Origin: Paludibacteraceae bacterium
GTDB taxonomy: Bacteria; Bacteroidota; Bacteroidia; Bacteroidales; Paludibacteraceae
DNA length: 16,508 nt
NCBI GenBank assembly: GCA_017960065.1
Contig: JAGCZK010000068.1
Coordinates: 1 to 16,508, forward strand
Direction: 5' to 3'
Numbering within the stretch: the stretch's first letter is position 1; every line of letters begins with the position of its first letter. The notes below the pieces were generated by a model. That model saw only the letters and a program-made list of their open reading frames with translations. It made no database searches and had not been told where the DNA came from. The translations under genes were made by a program, and so were the position numbers. Shown one piece after another: positions 7,504 to 16,508 of this stretch.

Positions 7504-8337
7504 ATGAAACTCATTGCAGACAGCGGCTCCACCAAAACCAGTTGGGCGCTTATCGACAGTCAGGCGTGCATCCAGGAACTGACCACCGAGGGCATCAACC
7601 CCTACTATCAGACACAGGACGAAATTGCCAAAATCATTGAGCAACAACTGTTTTTGAAGCTGAAAACGCTCAACATCCAAGAAGTGCATTTTTATGGAGC
7701 GGGTTGCAACGACCCTGCCAAAAACCGGAGTGTCAGTCTGGCCGTCAGCCAGTCGCTGGGCAAAGCGGTGGTCGCTGTCGAAACCGACCTGCTCGGGGCC
7801 GCCCGTTCGCTGTGCCAACATTCCGACGGCATCGTCTGCATTTTGGGAACCGGTTCCAACTCCTGCCTGTTCCAAGACGGTGAAATCAGGCAAAACACAT
7901 CGCCGCTCGGCTTTATCTTAGGGGACGAAGGCAGCGGGGCCGTACTGGGCAGGCAACTGGTGGCCGACTACCTCAAAGGGCAGCTGCCGGAGGCGCTCAG
8001 CCACGATTTCGCCAAGGCGTTCGCGCCCAACCGGACCGACATTCTCAACGCCGTTTACCGTGCGCCACTGCCCAACCGCTACCTGGCCTCATTCACGCCG
8101 TTTTTGTCGGAACACATCGAAGACAGCTACGTTGTCCATCTGATTAGCGAGGCGTTTTCGGCTTTTATCCGGCGCAACATCGACGCCTACGGCCGCAAGG
8201 ACCTGCCCCTGCATTTTGTCGGCAGCGTCGCCTACGCTTTCCGACTGTATCTGCAGGATGCCGTTTCGCGTGCCGGATACCGGATGGGGAAAATTGTCAA
8301 GCAACCCATGGAAGGGCTCGTCCGCTACCACCTCTAA
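7504..8337 (+). CDS. BadF/BadG/BcrA/BcrD-type ATPase, N-acetylglucosamine-kinase-like
   Basis: Cytoplasmic ASKHA-fold protein of 277 residues. The first phosphate loop is DSGSTKTSW (6-14), the second GTGSNS (115-120), followed by GDEGSG (140-145) and a C-terminal adenosine-type VGSVA (239-243). Asp95 in ETDLLGAARS is placed like the catalytic Asp of GlcNAc kinases. The arrangement fits eukaryotic-type GlcNAc kinases and bacterial MurNAc/GlcNAc kinases (MurK-like), suggesting phosphorylation of an amino sugar during cell-wall recycling. The same family also holds 2-hydroxyacyl-CoA dehydratase activators, but those carry a cysteine pair for an iron-sulfur cluster that I do not see. It is a monocistronic gene with its own promoter. 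The last 4 bp overlap the end of the convergent M16 gene. Substrate is inferred. Confidence 0.85.
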   Translation: MKLIADSGSTKTSWALIDSQACIQELTTEGINPYYQTQDEIAKIIEQQLFLKLKTLNIQEVHFYGAGCNDPAKNRSVSLAVSQSLGKAVVAVETDLLGAARSLCQHSDGIVCILGTGSNSCLFQDGEIRQNTSPLGFILGDEGSGAVLGRQLVADYLKGQLPEALSHDFAKAFAPNRTDILNAVYRAPLPNRYLASFTPFLSEHIEDSYVVHLISEAFSAFIRRNIDAYGRKDLPLHFVGSVAYAFRLYLQDAVSRAGYRMGKIVKQPMEGLVRYHL

Positions 8338-11144
8338 TGCACGCCGACATGAATCAGGCGTTTGCGGTTCTTGCTTTGGAGCAGACGGCGGGCCATTTGC
8401 TGTAAGTCTTTGGCAGTCAGGCGCTCGAGCTGCGGCAAATAGTCGAATTGTTCGTCAATGCCCAAGACTTCGCGCCCGTAAAGCACCGAAATCCAGTAGT
8501 TGTTGTCCTTTTGCTTGTCGAGGTAGGCCTTGCGCATATACTCCTTCACCTTTTGCAAATCGACGGGGCGCGGGCCTTCGTCGGCGATGCGGCGAATCTC
8601 AGCTTCGATAATCGGCAACAGCCGGTCCACCTTCGCCGAATCGGTGGTGAAACTGATGGCAAACGTATAGTAATCCCGGATATCGTCGTAGAATTTGGCA
8701 TTGACCGACACCCCATACGTTCCGCCTTCGTCTTCGCGCACCTTTTCGGTATAAACAATGTCGAGCACCTGGCTGAGGGCATCGAGCGTCATGTCGTTTT
8801 CCAAGGTCCATTTGGCATAATCCCACTGATGGAGCAGCACGACGGTTTTCGGATTTTCCATCTGCTTTTCGTAACGTACCGAGTCCGAGCCTTTCACCGG
8901 ATTCAAGTCGGATTTGCGGTATTTTTCGCGTTTACCGCCCACCGGAAGACTGGCCACATAGCGCTTCAACAACGGAGTCAGGTCGTCGATGGAGAGGTTG
9001 CCAACCACAAAGAAGGTAAAATCGGCCGCATTGGCAAAACGCTCCCGAAGCACTTTCAAACCCAAATCGTAATCAATTTGCGCCAAATCGCCCACCTGTA
9101 CCCGGGTAAAGAGCGGATGGTTGTTGTACAAAACCGAGATAATGCTGTCGTGGAACTCGCTCATCGGATTGGCTTCGTCGTTTTTCAACGAGGCCTCCTC
9201 ACGCACCAGATACGAGGCAAACGCCTCGGCATCGCGCCGGCGGTCGGTAAACGACAGGTACAGGAGTTGGAAAAGCGTTTCGACATCGGTGACCGTCGAA
9301 GAGCCGCTCCAGTATTCGCAGGTGTTTTGTACGGATGCGTCAAACGAGCACTGCTTGCCGGACAGCAGCTTGTACATATCCAGCAGCGAATAGGCGCCAT
9401 AGCCGCCGATATCCGAAAGGTCATTCACCATCTTGACGGTCTTGGGATGCGACAGGTCGGTGGCGGCGAATCCGCCCTTGCTGAAGCCGTACACGCGAAC
9501 CTCGTCTTTCTTATAGTCGGTGGTCAGCAATTGCACGTTGACCCCGTTCGACAATTTGAACCGGACCACTCCGCCGGGCAGCGATCCGACGCTTTCGACA
9601 CGGCCGGGCTGGGGTTCTTCGGTCAGCAGCGGCCCTTGCACCACCTGGTCTTCGTAGGCCGGGAGTTCGCGGCTGCGCACCTCACGGATGAGCGCCAGCA
9701 CTTCGTCGCGCGACGGCAGTTGGCTGCCTTCGGGGCCGGCCAGCCACACCACCATGTTAGTCGAGTCGCGGTGCACCATGGTGTTGACCATATCGGCCGT
9801 CAGCACCGGCAACAGCTGCTGCACCATGGCAAACTCCGCTTCCATGCCGGGCATGGGTTCCTTTTGGGTGAAATTGCGCACACACTCCCCGACATAGACC
9901 GAATTGTCTTGGTTATTGCGTTCGGCGTATGCTTTTTGGTAAGTGGCCAACATGCTGGCCTTTGCCCGCTCCAGTTCGGAGGCGGTAAAGCCGTATTTGG
10001 CCCAACGTTCGCGCTCGACGAGCAGTTGCTCGAGGGCGGCGCGGCACTGCTCCTGCGAACAGAGCGCCTGCAACTGCCAGGCCAGTTTGGTTTGCGAAAG
10101 CAGAAATTCGCCGTAACCGAAATCGGCCTGTGCGAAAAGCGGATCGGGCTGCTGCAGCAATTCCTCCAACCGGAATTTCGCCATCGACGCCACCAGTTGG
10201 CGAATCAAATTCTGCACGTAGGCGAAATGGGTGTTTTTGTATTCGTCGGGCACATCGTCAAACTTGTACATCAGCTCAATCAAGACAAAGGGGGTCTCCT
10301 TGTCGTACGAATGGACCACCAGGGGGGCTTCGTTGTCGGACACCTGATAATAGACACGCTCCGAAGCGCCTTCGGGCACCTTACAGTCGGCAAACAGCGC
10401 CTGAATCCGACGCTCCATGTCATCGACATCGATGTCGCCCACAATGACAATGCCCTGCAAATCGGGGCGGTACCAGCGTTTGTAATACTGACGGAGTTCG
10501 TCGTAGGCAAAATGACGGACCACCTCGATATTGCCGATGGGCATGCAGTCGGCATATTTGTCGCCGGCATACACCTCGGGCAGAATCTGGTCGTACATGC
10601 GCATCATGTAGTTGTCGCGGGTGCGCCACTCCTCTTCAATCACGCCGCGCTCCTTGTCAATTTCCTCGTCGGTCAGGCTGATGCCGTCGGACCAGTCGCG
10701 CAAAATGAGCAGACAGCTGTCGATGACCGACGACCGCTCTACCGGCACATTCTCAATCAGATAAACCGTTTCATCGACACTGGTATAGGCATTGAGGTTG
10801 CCGCCAAACTGCACGCCGATGGTTTCGAGCCAGTTGATCATCGACTTGCCTTCGAAGTGGCGCAATCCGTTGAATGCCATGTGCTCCAAGAAATGGGCCA
10901 GGCCGCGTTGCTCGGGTTTTTCGAGAATCGAACCGACGCGTTGGGCCAGATAAAAGTCGGCCCGGTGTCCGGGCAGTTCGTTATGACGGAGGTAATAGGT
11001 CAGGCCATTGAGCAGACGGCCGACACGGTAGGCACTGTCGACCGGCAGATAGCTGACGGGCGGATTGCCTTGGGCCGACAATCCCATACAAGACAAAAGC
11101 CCGACTCCACAGAGCAGGGCCTTAATGCAATTTCTTTTTATCAT
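8334..11144 (-). CDS. M16-family (pitrilysin/insulinase) zinc peptidase
   Basis: Periplasmic or outer-membrane-associated zinc metallopeptidase of 936 residues, with the full two-half M16B-like length. The inverted zinc motif is HFLEH (His84, Glu87, His88), and the third ligand is Glu165 in KERGVIEEEW, 77 residues after His88, the spacing of pitrilysin. Residues about 200-380 fit the inactive M16_C domain (LQGIVIVGDIDVDDM), and the second half (about 530-930) repeats the fold without HxxEH. The N-terminus is a signal peptide, either cleaved at LSA before Gln25 or read as a lipoprotein (LLSC, Cys19). Its first 23 bases overlap the 58-residue ORF, so it is probably the last gene of an operon with that ORF and the lipoprotein. 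The stop is TAG, showing that TAG terminates here. Substrate unknown. Confidence 0.93.
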   Translation of the reverse strand: MIKRNCIKALLCGVGLLSCMGLSAQGNPPVSYLPVDSAYRVGRLLNGLTYYLRHNELPGHRADFYLAQRVGSILEKPEQRGLAHFLEHMAFNGLRHFEGKSMINWLETIGVQFGGNLNAYTSVDETVYLIENVPVERSSVIDSCLLILRDWSDGISLTDEEIDKERGVIEEEWRTRDNYMMRMYDQILPEVYAGDKYADCMPIGNIEVVRHFAYDELRQYYKRWYRPDLQGIVIVGDIDVDDMERRIQALFADCKVPEGASERVYYQVSDNEAPLVVHSYDKETPFVLIELMYKFDDVPDEYKNTHFAYVQNLIRQLVASMAKFRLEELLQQPDPLFAQADFGYGEFLLSQTKLAWQLQALCSQEQCRAALEQLLVERERWAKYGFTASELERAKASMLATYQKAYAERNNQDNSVYVGECVRNFTQKEPMPGMEAEFAMVQQLLPVLTADMVNTMVHRDSTNMVVWLAGPEGSQLPSRDEVLALIREVRSRELPAYEDQVVQGPLLTEEPQPGRVESVGSLPGGVVRFKLSNGVNVQLLTTDYKKDEVRVYGFSKGGFAATDLSHPKTVKMVNDLSDIGGYGAYSLLDMYKLLSGKQCSFDASVQNTCEYWSGSSTVTDVETLFQLLYLSFTDRRRDAEAFASYLVREEASLKNDEANPMSEFHDSIISVLYNNHPLFTRVQVGDLAQIDYDLGLKVLRERFANAADFTFFVVGNLSIDDLTPLLKRYVASLPVGGKREKYRKSDLNPVKGSDSVRYEKQMENPKTVVLLHQWDYAKWTLENDMTLDALSQVLDIVYTEKVREDEGGTYGVSVNAKFYDDIRDYYTFAISFTTDSAKVDRLLPIIEAEIRRIADEGPRPVDLQKVKEYMRKAYLDKQKDNNYWISVLYGREVLGIDEQFDYLPQLERLTAKDLQQMARRLLQSKNRKRLIHVGVH

Positions 11145-11298
11145 GAATCAGTTGAATTACAAAATACACGAGGATAAGCACACATACACCGGCCAACAGC
11201 GCGTATGCCAGCGAATGTTCGACCCAGGCGACAAAGACCGACGCCAACAGGCACAATATGCTCAGAATCAGCAGAAAAACATGAACCTTCACTTTCAT
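11122..11298 (-). CDS. Small two-helix membrane protein, 58 residues
   Basis: Short ORF in the only gap between the lipoprotein and the M16 peptidase. ATG is at 11298-11296 and TAA at 11124-11122. The product starts MKVKVHVFLL and has two predicted membrane helices, about residues 6-26 and 31-51, joined by the short turn VEHSL, and ends IHDKKKLH. Basic residues at both ends suggest both termini are cytoplasmic. It starts 9 bases after the lipoprotein stop and overlaps the M16 start by 23 bp in another frame, a typical operon arrangement that argues for real translation. I recognise no family. A role as partner or regulator of the neighbouring envelope proteins is only a guess from position. 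Confidence 0.65.
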   Translation of the reverse strand: MKVKVHVFLLILSILCLLASVFVAWVEHSLAYALLAGVCVLILVYFVIQLIHDKKKLH

Positions 11299-11307
11299 CT
11301 TACAGGA

Positions 11308-12261
11308 TTATTCGCCATCCGGCGTTTGGGGAACAAAGTCTTGGGTCAGGAAGATGGCGTCGGTGTAGGCTTCGAGGACACTCGCCTCGGCACGATACGT
11401 CATACGGGTACGGGCCGACACCTCGTAATCCGACTCCAGACGCAGGCTGCCGTCGAACAGTGCAGCCCCCAACGTACGCTGGTCGAGATAAGCGATCACG
11501 CTGCGGTCGCCTGCCAGGTACTGGGCGTAAACCCGCTCCCAGGCGGCCGTCACTTCGGACGACGCCCCGTTGTACACCGCACGGACACCGGCCAACAGAC
11601 CGCCGTTGTACTGCACATCGATTTTGTCCTTGCCTTTGATATAGGCGTTGAAGAACTGCGACGGGTCGGCCAACGACGAAATGACAATGATTTCGCGCTG
11701 CTCCACCCGGCACAGGCTGTCGTTTTCGAAATAATAGCACAACGAATGCGGACGGCTGTATTCCGGAACAAAGGTGCTTTGCAACAGTTGTTCATTGCCT
11801 TCGAGACGGGTCTGGACCTCGTTGTAGCGGCACCACTCCGGACTATCGCCCCAGAACGAGGTGCGCACGTCGCACGGCTCGACATCAAAGGTGATTTCAG
11901 ACGAAGTCATTTTGGTTTGCGTCACCTGCCCCGTCGAACGCTGGAAAACGTACGACACCAAGAGTTCCAAACGGTTTTCGCCCAAGCGGTCGGGGTAGAT
12001 GGTACGAACGAAATAGCCGTCGGCAAACGTGTTGTCGTCCGACACCTGCTGCTTGTCGTTGAGCAGCCAGCGCATCGTACGCTGCGAAAGCAGGCCGGTG
12101 GGCGCACCGGTTTCCTGAGCGATGGCTTCGACCGGCTGGCCCAAGCCAATCCGTACGCGGTTCAGTTCGATAGCGCCGACCTCTCCGGCGTTTTGCGGCT
12201 CCTCCGGGCGGCAGGCCGAGAGGACAAGCGGGAGAGACAATAACAGCCAAAAGTGTTTCAT
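11308..12261 (-). CDS. Predicted lipoprotein of unknown function
   Basis: A 317-residue protein with a lipoprotein signal: MKHFWLLLSLPLVLSAC, lipobox LSAC with Cys17, followed by an acidic linker (RPEEPQ). I chose the ATG at 12261 because an in-frame ATG 51 bases upstream lies ahead of the predicted transcription start and would bury the signal. The mature part mixes beta-rich stretches (LELLVSYVFQRS, ITFDVEPCDV, RLESDYEVSARTRMTYRAE) with no repeats and no catalytic motif I can name. Five cysteines follow the lipidated one, near CDV, EWCRY, LCYYF and LCRVE among others. Its transcript likely continues through the 58-residue ORF and the M16 peptidase, and it is divergent from the barrel protein at 12425. 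Function unknown. Confidence 0.8.
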   Translation of the reverse strand: MKHFWLLLSLPLVLSACRPEEPQNAGEVGAIELNRVRIGLGQPVEAIAQETGAPTGLLSQRTMRWLLNDKQQVSDDNTFADGYFVRTIYPDRLGENRLELLVSYVFQRSTGQVTQTKMTSSEITFDVEPCDVRTSFWGDSPEWCRYNEVQTRLEGNEQLLQSTFVPEYSRPHSLCYYFENDSLCRVEQREIIVISSLADPSQFFNAYIKGKDKIDVQYNGGLLAGVRAVYNGASSEVTAAWERVYAQYLAGDRSVIAYLDQRTLGAALFDGSLRLESDYEVSARTRMTYRAEASVLEAYTDAIFLTQDFVPQTPDGE

Positions 12262-12281
12262 TCGAGGTTTTTTGTGGTTAT

Positions 12282-12301
12282 CTCCGCGCATAAACGCAGA
12301 G
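12282..12301 (-). other. Hairpin at the 5' end of the lipoprotein leader
   Basis: On the minus strand CTCTGCG pairs with CGCGGAG (7 bp including one G-U) around the loop TTTATG. Given the promoter at 12310-12341, it would sit within the first bases of the mRNA and could protect the 5' end. No riboswitch family is recognised. Confidence 0.4.
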
Positions 12302-12309
12302 TCGGTTAG

Positions 12310-12341
12310 CAAAATTAGTCAAAAACCGACACATTCACAAA
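12310..12341 (-). promoter_or_regulatory. Promoter for the lipoprotein-small ORF-M16 operon
   Basis: On the minus strand, TTTG (12341-12338), 20 bases, then TAATTTTG (12317-12310), a full match to the Bacteroides consensus. It predicts a leader of roughly 43 bases before ATG 12261 and rules out the upstream in-frame ATG at 12312. Confidence 0.78.
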
Positions 12342-12348
12342 CGGATTG

Positions 12349-12379
12349 GTTGTTTTTTCAATAAAATGTTGTATCTTTG
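12349..12379 (+). promoter_or_regulatory. Promoter for the barrel/AraC pair
   Basis: GTTG (12349-12352; 3 of 4 bases of TTTG), 19 bases, then TATCTTTG (12372-12379), an exact -7 match. It predicts a leader of about 40 bases before ATG 12425. It is back to back with the lipoprotein promoter, the two -33 elements lying about 8 bases apart. Confidence 0.72.
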
Positions 12380-12424
12380 CTCTACCACATCCCGAAAACC
12401 ATCACTGTCTGACAATTAAACGCT

Positions 12425-13255
12425 ATGAAAAAACGATTGATCACCGCACTTTTTGCCTGTTTGTGCATCACGGTGGCACAAGCCCAACACGCCGGCCGTT
12501 TTCTGGACCTTCAATTGGGTGGCGGCCTGCACAGTTTGCAATACCATAACCTCAACGGCCAAAACCATTTTGGCGCCGGCGGCCAGTTCAACGTGGCCTA
12601 CCGCTATATGTTCCATCCCAACTGGGGCTTTTCGGCCGGGTTTGAGCTGAACTATTCGCACGCCCAGCTGCAACTCGACGGCACCCACACCTATTACGAC
12701 GCCGAAAAGGGCCAGGACTATGCCTACACCTTCGAAAACTTCGTGGAGCACAACAACTTTCTGGACTTCAACGTTCCGGTCGAAATGGTGTTCCAGACCG
12801 CCATTAACGAACAATGGAGTTTTCTGTGCGGATTAGGGGTGAAACTGGCCTTCTACGAATACAACAACTTTGCCGCCAAGGGCATTCTCGACGACGGCAC
12901 CAACCGCGATGAGCAGTTCACCGCCTCCGCCCAATTCGGATCGGAGCTGCCGACCATCGGCTGCGACGCCCTGATCGACTTGGGATTCCACTACGCCTTC
13001 AACGAGCGTATCGCCATTTACACCGGCCTTTACGCCTCGTACGGCCTCACCAACCACCTGCTCGAGCACGACCGTCCGATTATCGGCGGCGACTATCCGT
13101 ACGGCGGTGTCACGGGTTCCAATGCCTGTCCTTACGCCAACAGTGTGACTGCCGGTATCAAAATCGGATTCACCTACAGTTTCCCCAACCGCGACTCGTT
13201 GGAAGAAGAGCCTGGCGAAGCCGAGCTTGCCGACCCGCACACGGTGGCTTACTAA
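12425..13255 (+). CDS. Outer-membrane beta-barrel protein
   Basis: A 276-residue exported protein. Signal peptide 1-20 (MKKR, hydrophobic core, VAQA before Gln21). The mature chain has amphipathic strands typical of porin-family/OmpA-N-like barrels, separated by turns: FLDLQLGGGLH, FNVAYRYMFHPNWGFSAGFELNY, WSFLCGLGVKLAFYEY, IAIYTGLYASYGL and VTAGIKIGFTYSF. The last strand ends near residue 254, after which comes an acidic tail (DSLEEEPGEAELADPHTVAY). There is no OmpA peptidoglycan-binding domain. The next gene, a membrane AraC regulator, begins 18 bases downstream with no terminator between, so they are probably co-transcribed. Ligand or function unknown. Confidence 0.85.
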   Translation: MKKRLITALFACLCITVAQAQHAGRFLDLQLGGGLHSLQYHNLNGQNHFGAGGQFNVAYRYMFHPNWGFSAGFELNYSHAQLQLDGTHTYYDAEKGQDYAYTFENFVEHNNFLDFNVPVEMVFQTAINEQWSFLCGLGVKLAFYEYNNFAAKGILDDGTNRDEQFTASAQFGSELPTIGCDALIDLGFHYAFNERIAIYTGLYASYGLTNHLLEHDRPIIGGDYPYGGVTGSNACPYANSVTAGIKIGFTYSFPNRDSLEEEPGEAELADPHTVAY

Positions 13256-13273
13256 AGCGCGTAATTCCGGACG

Positions 13274-14407
13274 ATGCTCAGCATCCACTACTACATAGCA
13301 CTCCTGTTCGGCATTCTGTCGCTTCTGACAGGAATCGCCCTGCTGTTCGGTGCCGGCGACCTCAACCGGCTCAACCGGCATTTGGCAGTGCTGTTGCTCC
13401 TGATCGGATGTGTCAGTCTGGTCGAAACGTCCATCTACAGCCTGTACACCACCAAAACCTACCATTTTTTGCGGTACTACCTGCCCATCGACCTGCTGAT
13501 CGGCACCCTGCTGCCGCCCCTGCTCTACGGCTATATCCAAAAGCTGCTCCACTACCAGTTCAGCGCCAAAGGCATTTTGCTGATTGTCGTGCAAACGCTG
13601 CCTGCCGTCGCACTGTTTGTCTGGATGGCGGTCAGCGACAACGACAGCCGTATCCGCCTCAGCACCTGGCGTATCCGCAACGACCAGTTGGCCTTCCAGT
13701 TGTTTTTCATCTACCTGATTGCCCAATCGCTCTGGTACTGCCTGCGTTGCGCCAAAAAGCTCGACAAGAAAAACACCCAGAACGACACCTGGCTTTACGG
13801 CAACCTGCTCCTCGACTTGCGGGTGTTGCGCACCGCCTTTTGGATCATTCTGTCGTTCTTCACGGTCGGTTCCACCATATTTATATTAAGCGGCGAAGTG
13901 GCCCTCAAACTGTTAGCCGGTTCTGTCTTCAGCTATGCCGGCATCTTCTTTTTGGCCTACCACTCGCTGTGGAAAGGACAACTCGTGTATGGCAATCCGA
14001 TTCCCGACAAGTCGGTGCCGGTGCGCAACAACATTCCGCTGAGCAACGAATGGGGCATCACAGCCGAAGAGCTGGAACTGGCCATGCGCAACACCAAGAT
14101 TTACCTCGACCCCGAATGCTCGCTCAAATCGGCCGCCGAAGCCGTCGGCCTGCTCCCCTACCAACTCGACACGTTTTTGAGCAACCACCTCAACACCACC
14201 TTCAGCCAATACGTCCACCGCTTGCGCATCGAAGACGCCCGCAGTCTGATTTGCCTCCAGCCCGAACTGGACATGGAAGAAGTGGCCCAACGCTGCGGAT
14301 TCGGTTCGAAAACCAGTTTCTACAACGCCTTCAAACGCCACACCGGCATCACACCGCTGTCTTTCCAACGCAGCACCGCCTCCAAAAACGCGGGCTCCCA
14401 TGCCTGA
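13274..14407 (+). CDS. Membrane-bound AraC-family regulator with seven helices
   Basis: A 377-residue protein. Seven hydrophobic segments are visible at about 5-25, 37-57, 68-89, 99-120, 138-157, 187-206 and 212-232, followed by a linker and a C-terminal AraC/XylS double helix-turn-helix (about 268-366). The signature is clear: YLDPECSLKSAAEAVGLLPYQL (first HTH), VHRLRIEDARSLI, MEEVAQRCGFGSKTSFYNAFKRHTGITPLSF (second HTH and conserved tail). Such 7TM-AraC proteins are known in Bacteroidota and would sense a membrane or periplasmic cue and bind DNA from the membrane. Its position right after the barrel gene suggests it controls that operon or the divergent lipoprotein operon. The target is inferred. 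Stop is TGA. Confidence 0.88.
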   Translation: MLSIHYYIALLFGILSLLTGIALLFGAGDLNRLNRHLAVLLLLIGCVSLVETSIYSLYTTKTYHFLRYYLPIDLLIGTLLPPLLYGYIQKLLHYQFSAKGILLIVVQTLPAVALFVWMAVSDNDSRIRLSTWRIRNDQLAFQLFFIYLIAQSLWYCLRCAKKLDKKNTQNDTWLYGNLLLDLRVLRTAFWIILSFFTVGSTIFILSGEVALKLLAGSVFSYAGIFFLAYHSLWKGQLVYGNPIPDKSVPVRNNIPLSNEWGITAEELELAMRNTKIYLDPECSLKSAAEAVGLLPYQLDTFLSNHLNTTFSQYVHRLRIEDARSLICLQPELDMEEVAQRCGFGSKTSFYNAFKRHTGITPLSFQRSTASKNAGSHA

Positions 14408-14485
14408 CGCCCGTTAAATGTTAAAATTTATTAACAAAACCATTCAAAATGGGTCGGCCGTGAGCAAACGACACCGAGTTTTCAC

Positions 14486-14493
14486 TAACTTTG
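14486..14493 (+). promoter_or_regulatory. -7 element for metY
   Basis: TAACTTTG matches TAnnTTTG exactly. No convincing -33 TTTG lies at the right distance, so it may be activator-dependent. The implied start near 14499 gives a leader of about 25 bases, too short for a SAM riboswitch, and excludes an in-frame GTG at 14495. Confidence 0.6.
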
Positions 14494-14524
14494 CGTGAGC
14501 AAAAACAATATACACCATATTATT

Positions 14525-15811
<1,287 letters not shown>

Positions 15812-15853
15812 CTTGCGTGTTGATTTTTAACAAAATCGCAATTTTAACAAAAC

Positions 15854-15897
15854 AAATGCGAATTTTCCGCGGTGAAAATTCGCATTTTTGTTTTCTT
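15854..15897 (+). terminator. Strong intrinsic terminator after metY
   Basis: A perfect 14-bp stem, AAATGCGAATTTTC (15854-15867) with GAAAATTCGCATTT (15874-15887), has a 6-base loop CGCGGT and is followed by a T-rich run (TTGTTTTCTTTTT). It isolates metY from the atp genes. A smaller 6-bp hairpin (GATTTT-TAAC-AAAATC, 15822-15837) precedes it. Confidence 0.88.
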
Positions 15898-15910
15898 TTT
15901 GTTAATTTTG
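15879..15910 (+). promoter_or_regulatory. Promoter for atpD
   Basis: TTCG (15879-15882; 3 of 4 bases of TTTG), 20 bases, then TAATTTTG (15903-15910), an exact -7 match. The -33 element lies inside the right arm of the upstream terminator. The predicted leader is only about 15 bases. Confidence 0.62.
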
Positions 15911-15921
15911 AATTCGATTAA

Positions 15922-16508
<587 letters not shown>

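Noticed and set aside
8448..11177. A 909-codon open frame on the plus strand opposite the M16 peptidase
   Set aside because: It has the same codon-aligned antisense relationship. The M16 protein has clear catalytic motifs and a signal peptide, while the antisense product has none.
14408..14524. Possible SAM riboswitch or other leader element before metY
   Set aside because: The predicted leader is only about 25 bases, and the AT-rich region upstream shows only weak, short hairpins.
14495..14524. Upstream GTG start for metY adding ten residues
   Set aside because: It lies at or before the predicted transcription start, and MetY homologues begin close to the ATG at 14525.

Overview
The window looks like chromosomal DNA from a GC-rich member of the Bacteroidales (Bacteroidota). 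The evidence is a type III glutamine synthetase, an F-type ATPase region that opens with atpD, several Gln-after-cleavage signal peptides, a seven-helix membrane AraC regulator, and intergenic gaps carrying the Bacteroides-type promoter (-33 TTTG, about 19-20 bases, -7 TAnnTTTG) without clear Shine-Dalgarno sequences. Genus cannot be fixed from this sequence. Coding density is high and no stretch over 300 bases lacks a gene.

Layout. 1-2001 (+): the C-terminal part of glutamine synthetase III, whose stop overlaps the start of an outer-membrane barrel protein with a very basic, repeat-bearing tail. 2033-3248 (-): a tRNA-Ser(GCU) with its own promoter and terminator, followed by the endolytic murein transglycosylase MltG; the two convergent stop codons near 2000-2035 lie in one palindromic hairpin. 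3294-7389 (-): a two-gene unit of a large exported amidase-like protein (golvesin-type insert, FN3-like domain) and a GT2 glycosyltransferase, 1 bp apart. 7504-8337 (+): a BadF/GlcNAc-kinase-like ASKHA protein, converging with a 4-bp overlap on 8334-12261 (-), an apparent operon of lipoprotein, 58-residue two-helix membrane protein, and M16 zinc peptidase. 12425-14407 (+): an outer-membrane barrel protein and a seven-helix membrane-bound AraC regulator. 14525-15811 (+): an O-acetylhomoserine sulfhydrylase (metY) interrupted by one in-frame TAG, then a strong terminator. 15931-end (+): the first 192 codons of atpD.

How the genes relate. Much of the window is envelope biology: MltG and the amidase-like protein would act on peptidoglycan, and the sugar-kinase-like protein could act on recycled amino sugars, while barrels, lipoprotein and M16 protease are surface or periplasmic. 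glnN, metY and atpD are housekeeping genes. I see no CRISPR array, insertion sequence, phage genes or recognisable defence island. The observations most worth following are the TAG in metY, the repeat tail of the first barrel, the barrel plus membrane-AraC pair, and the unannotated 58-residue membrane protein.
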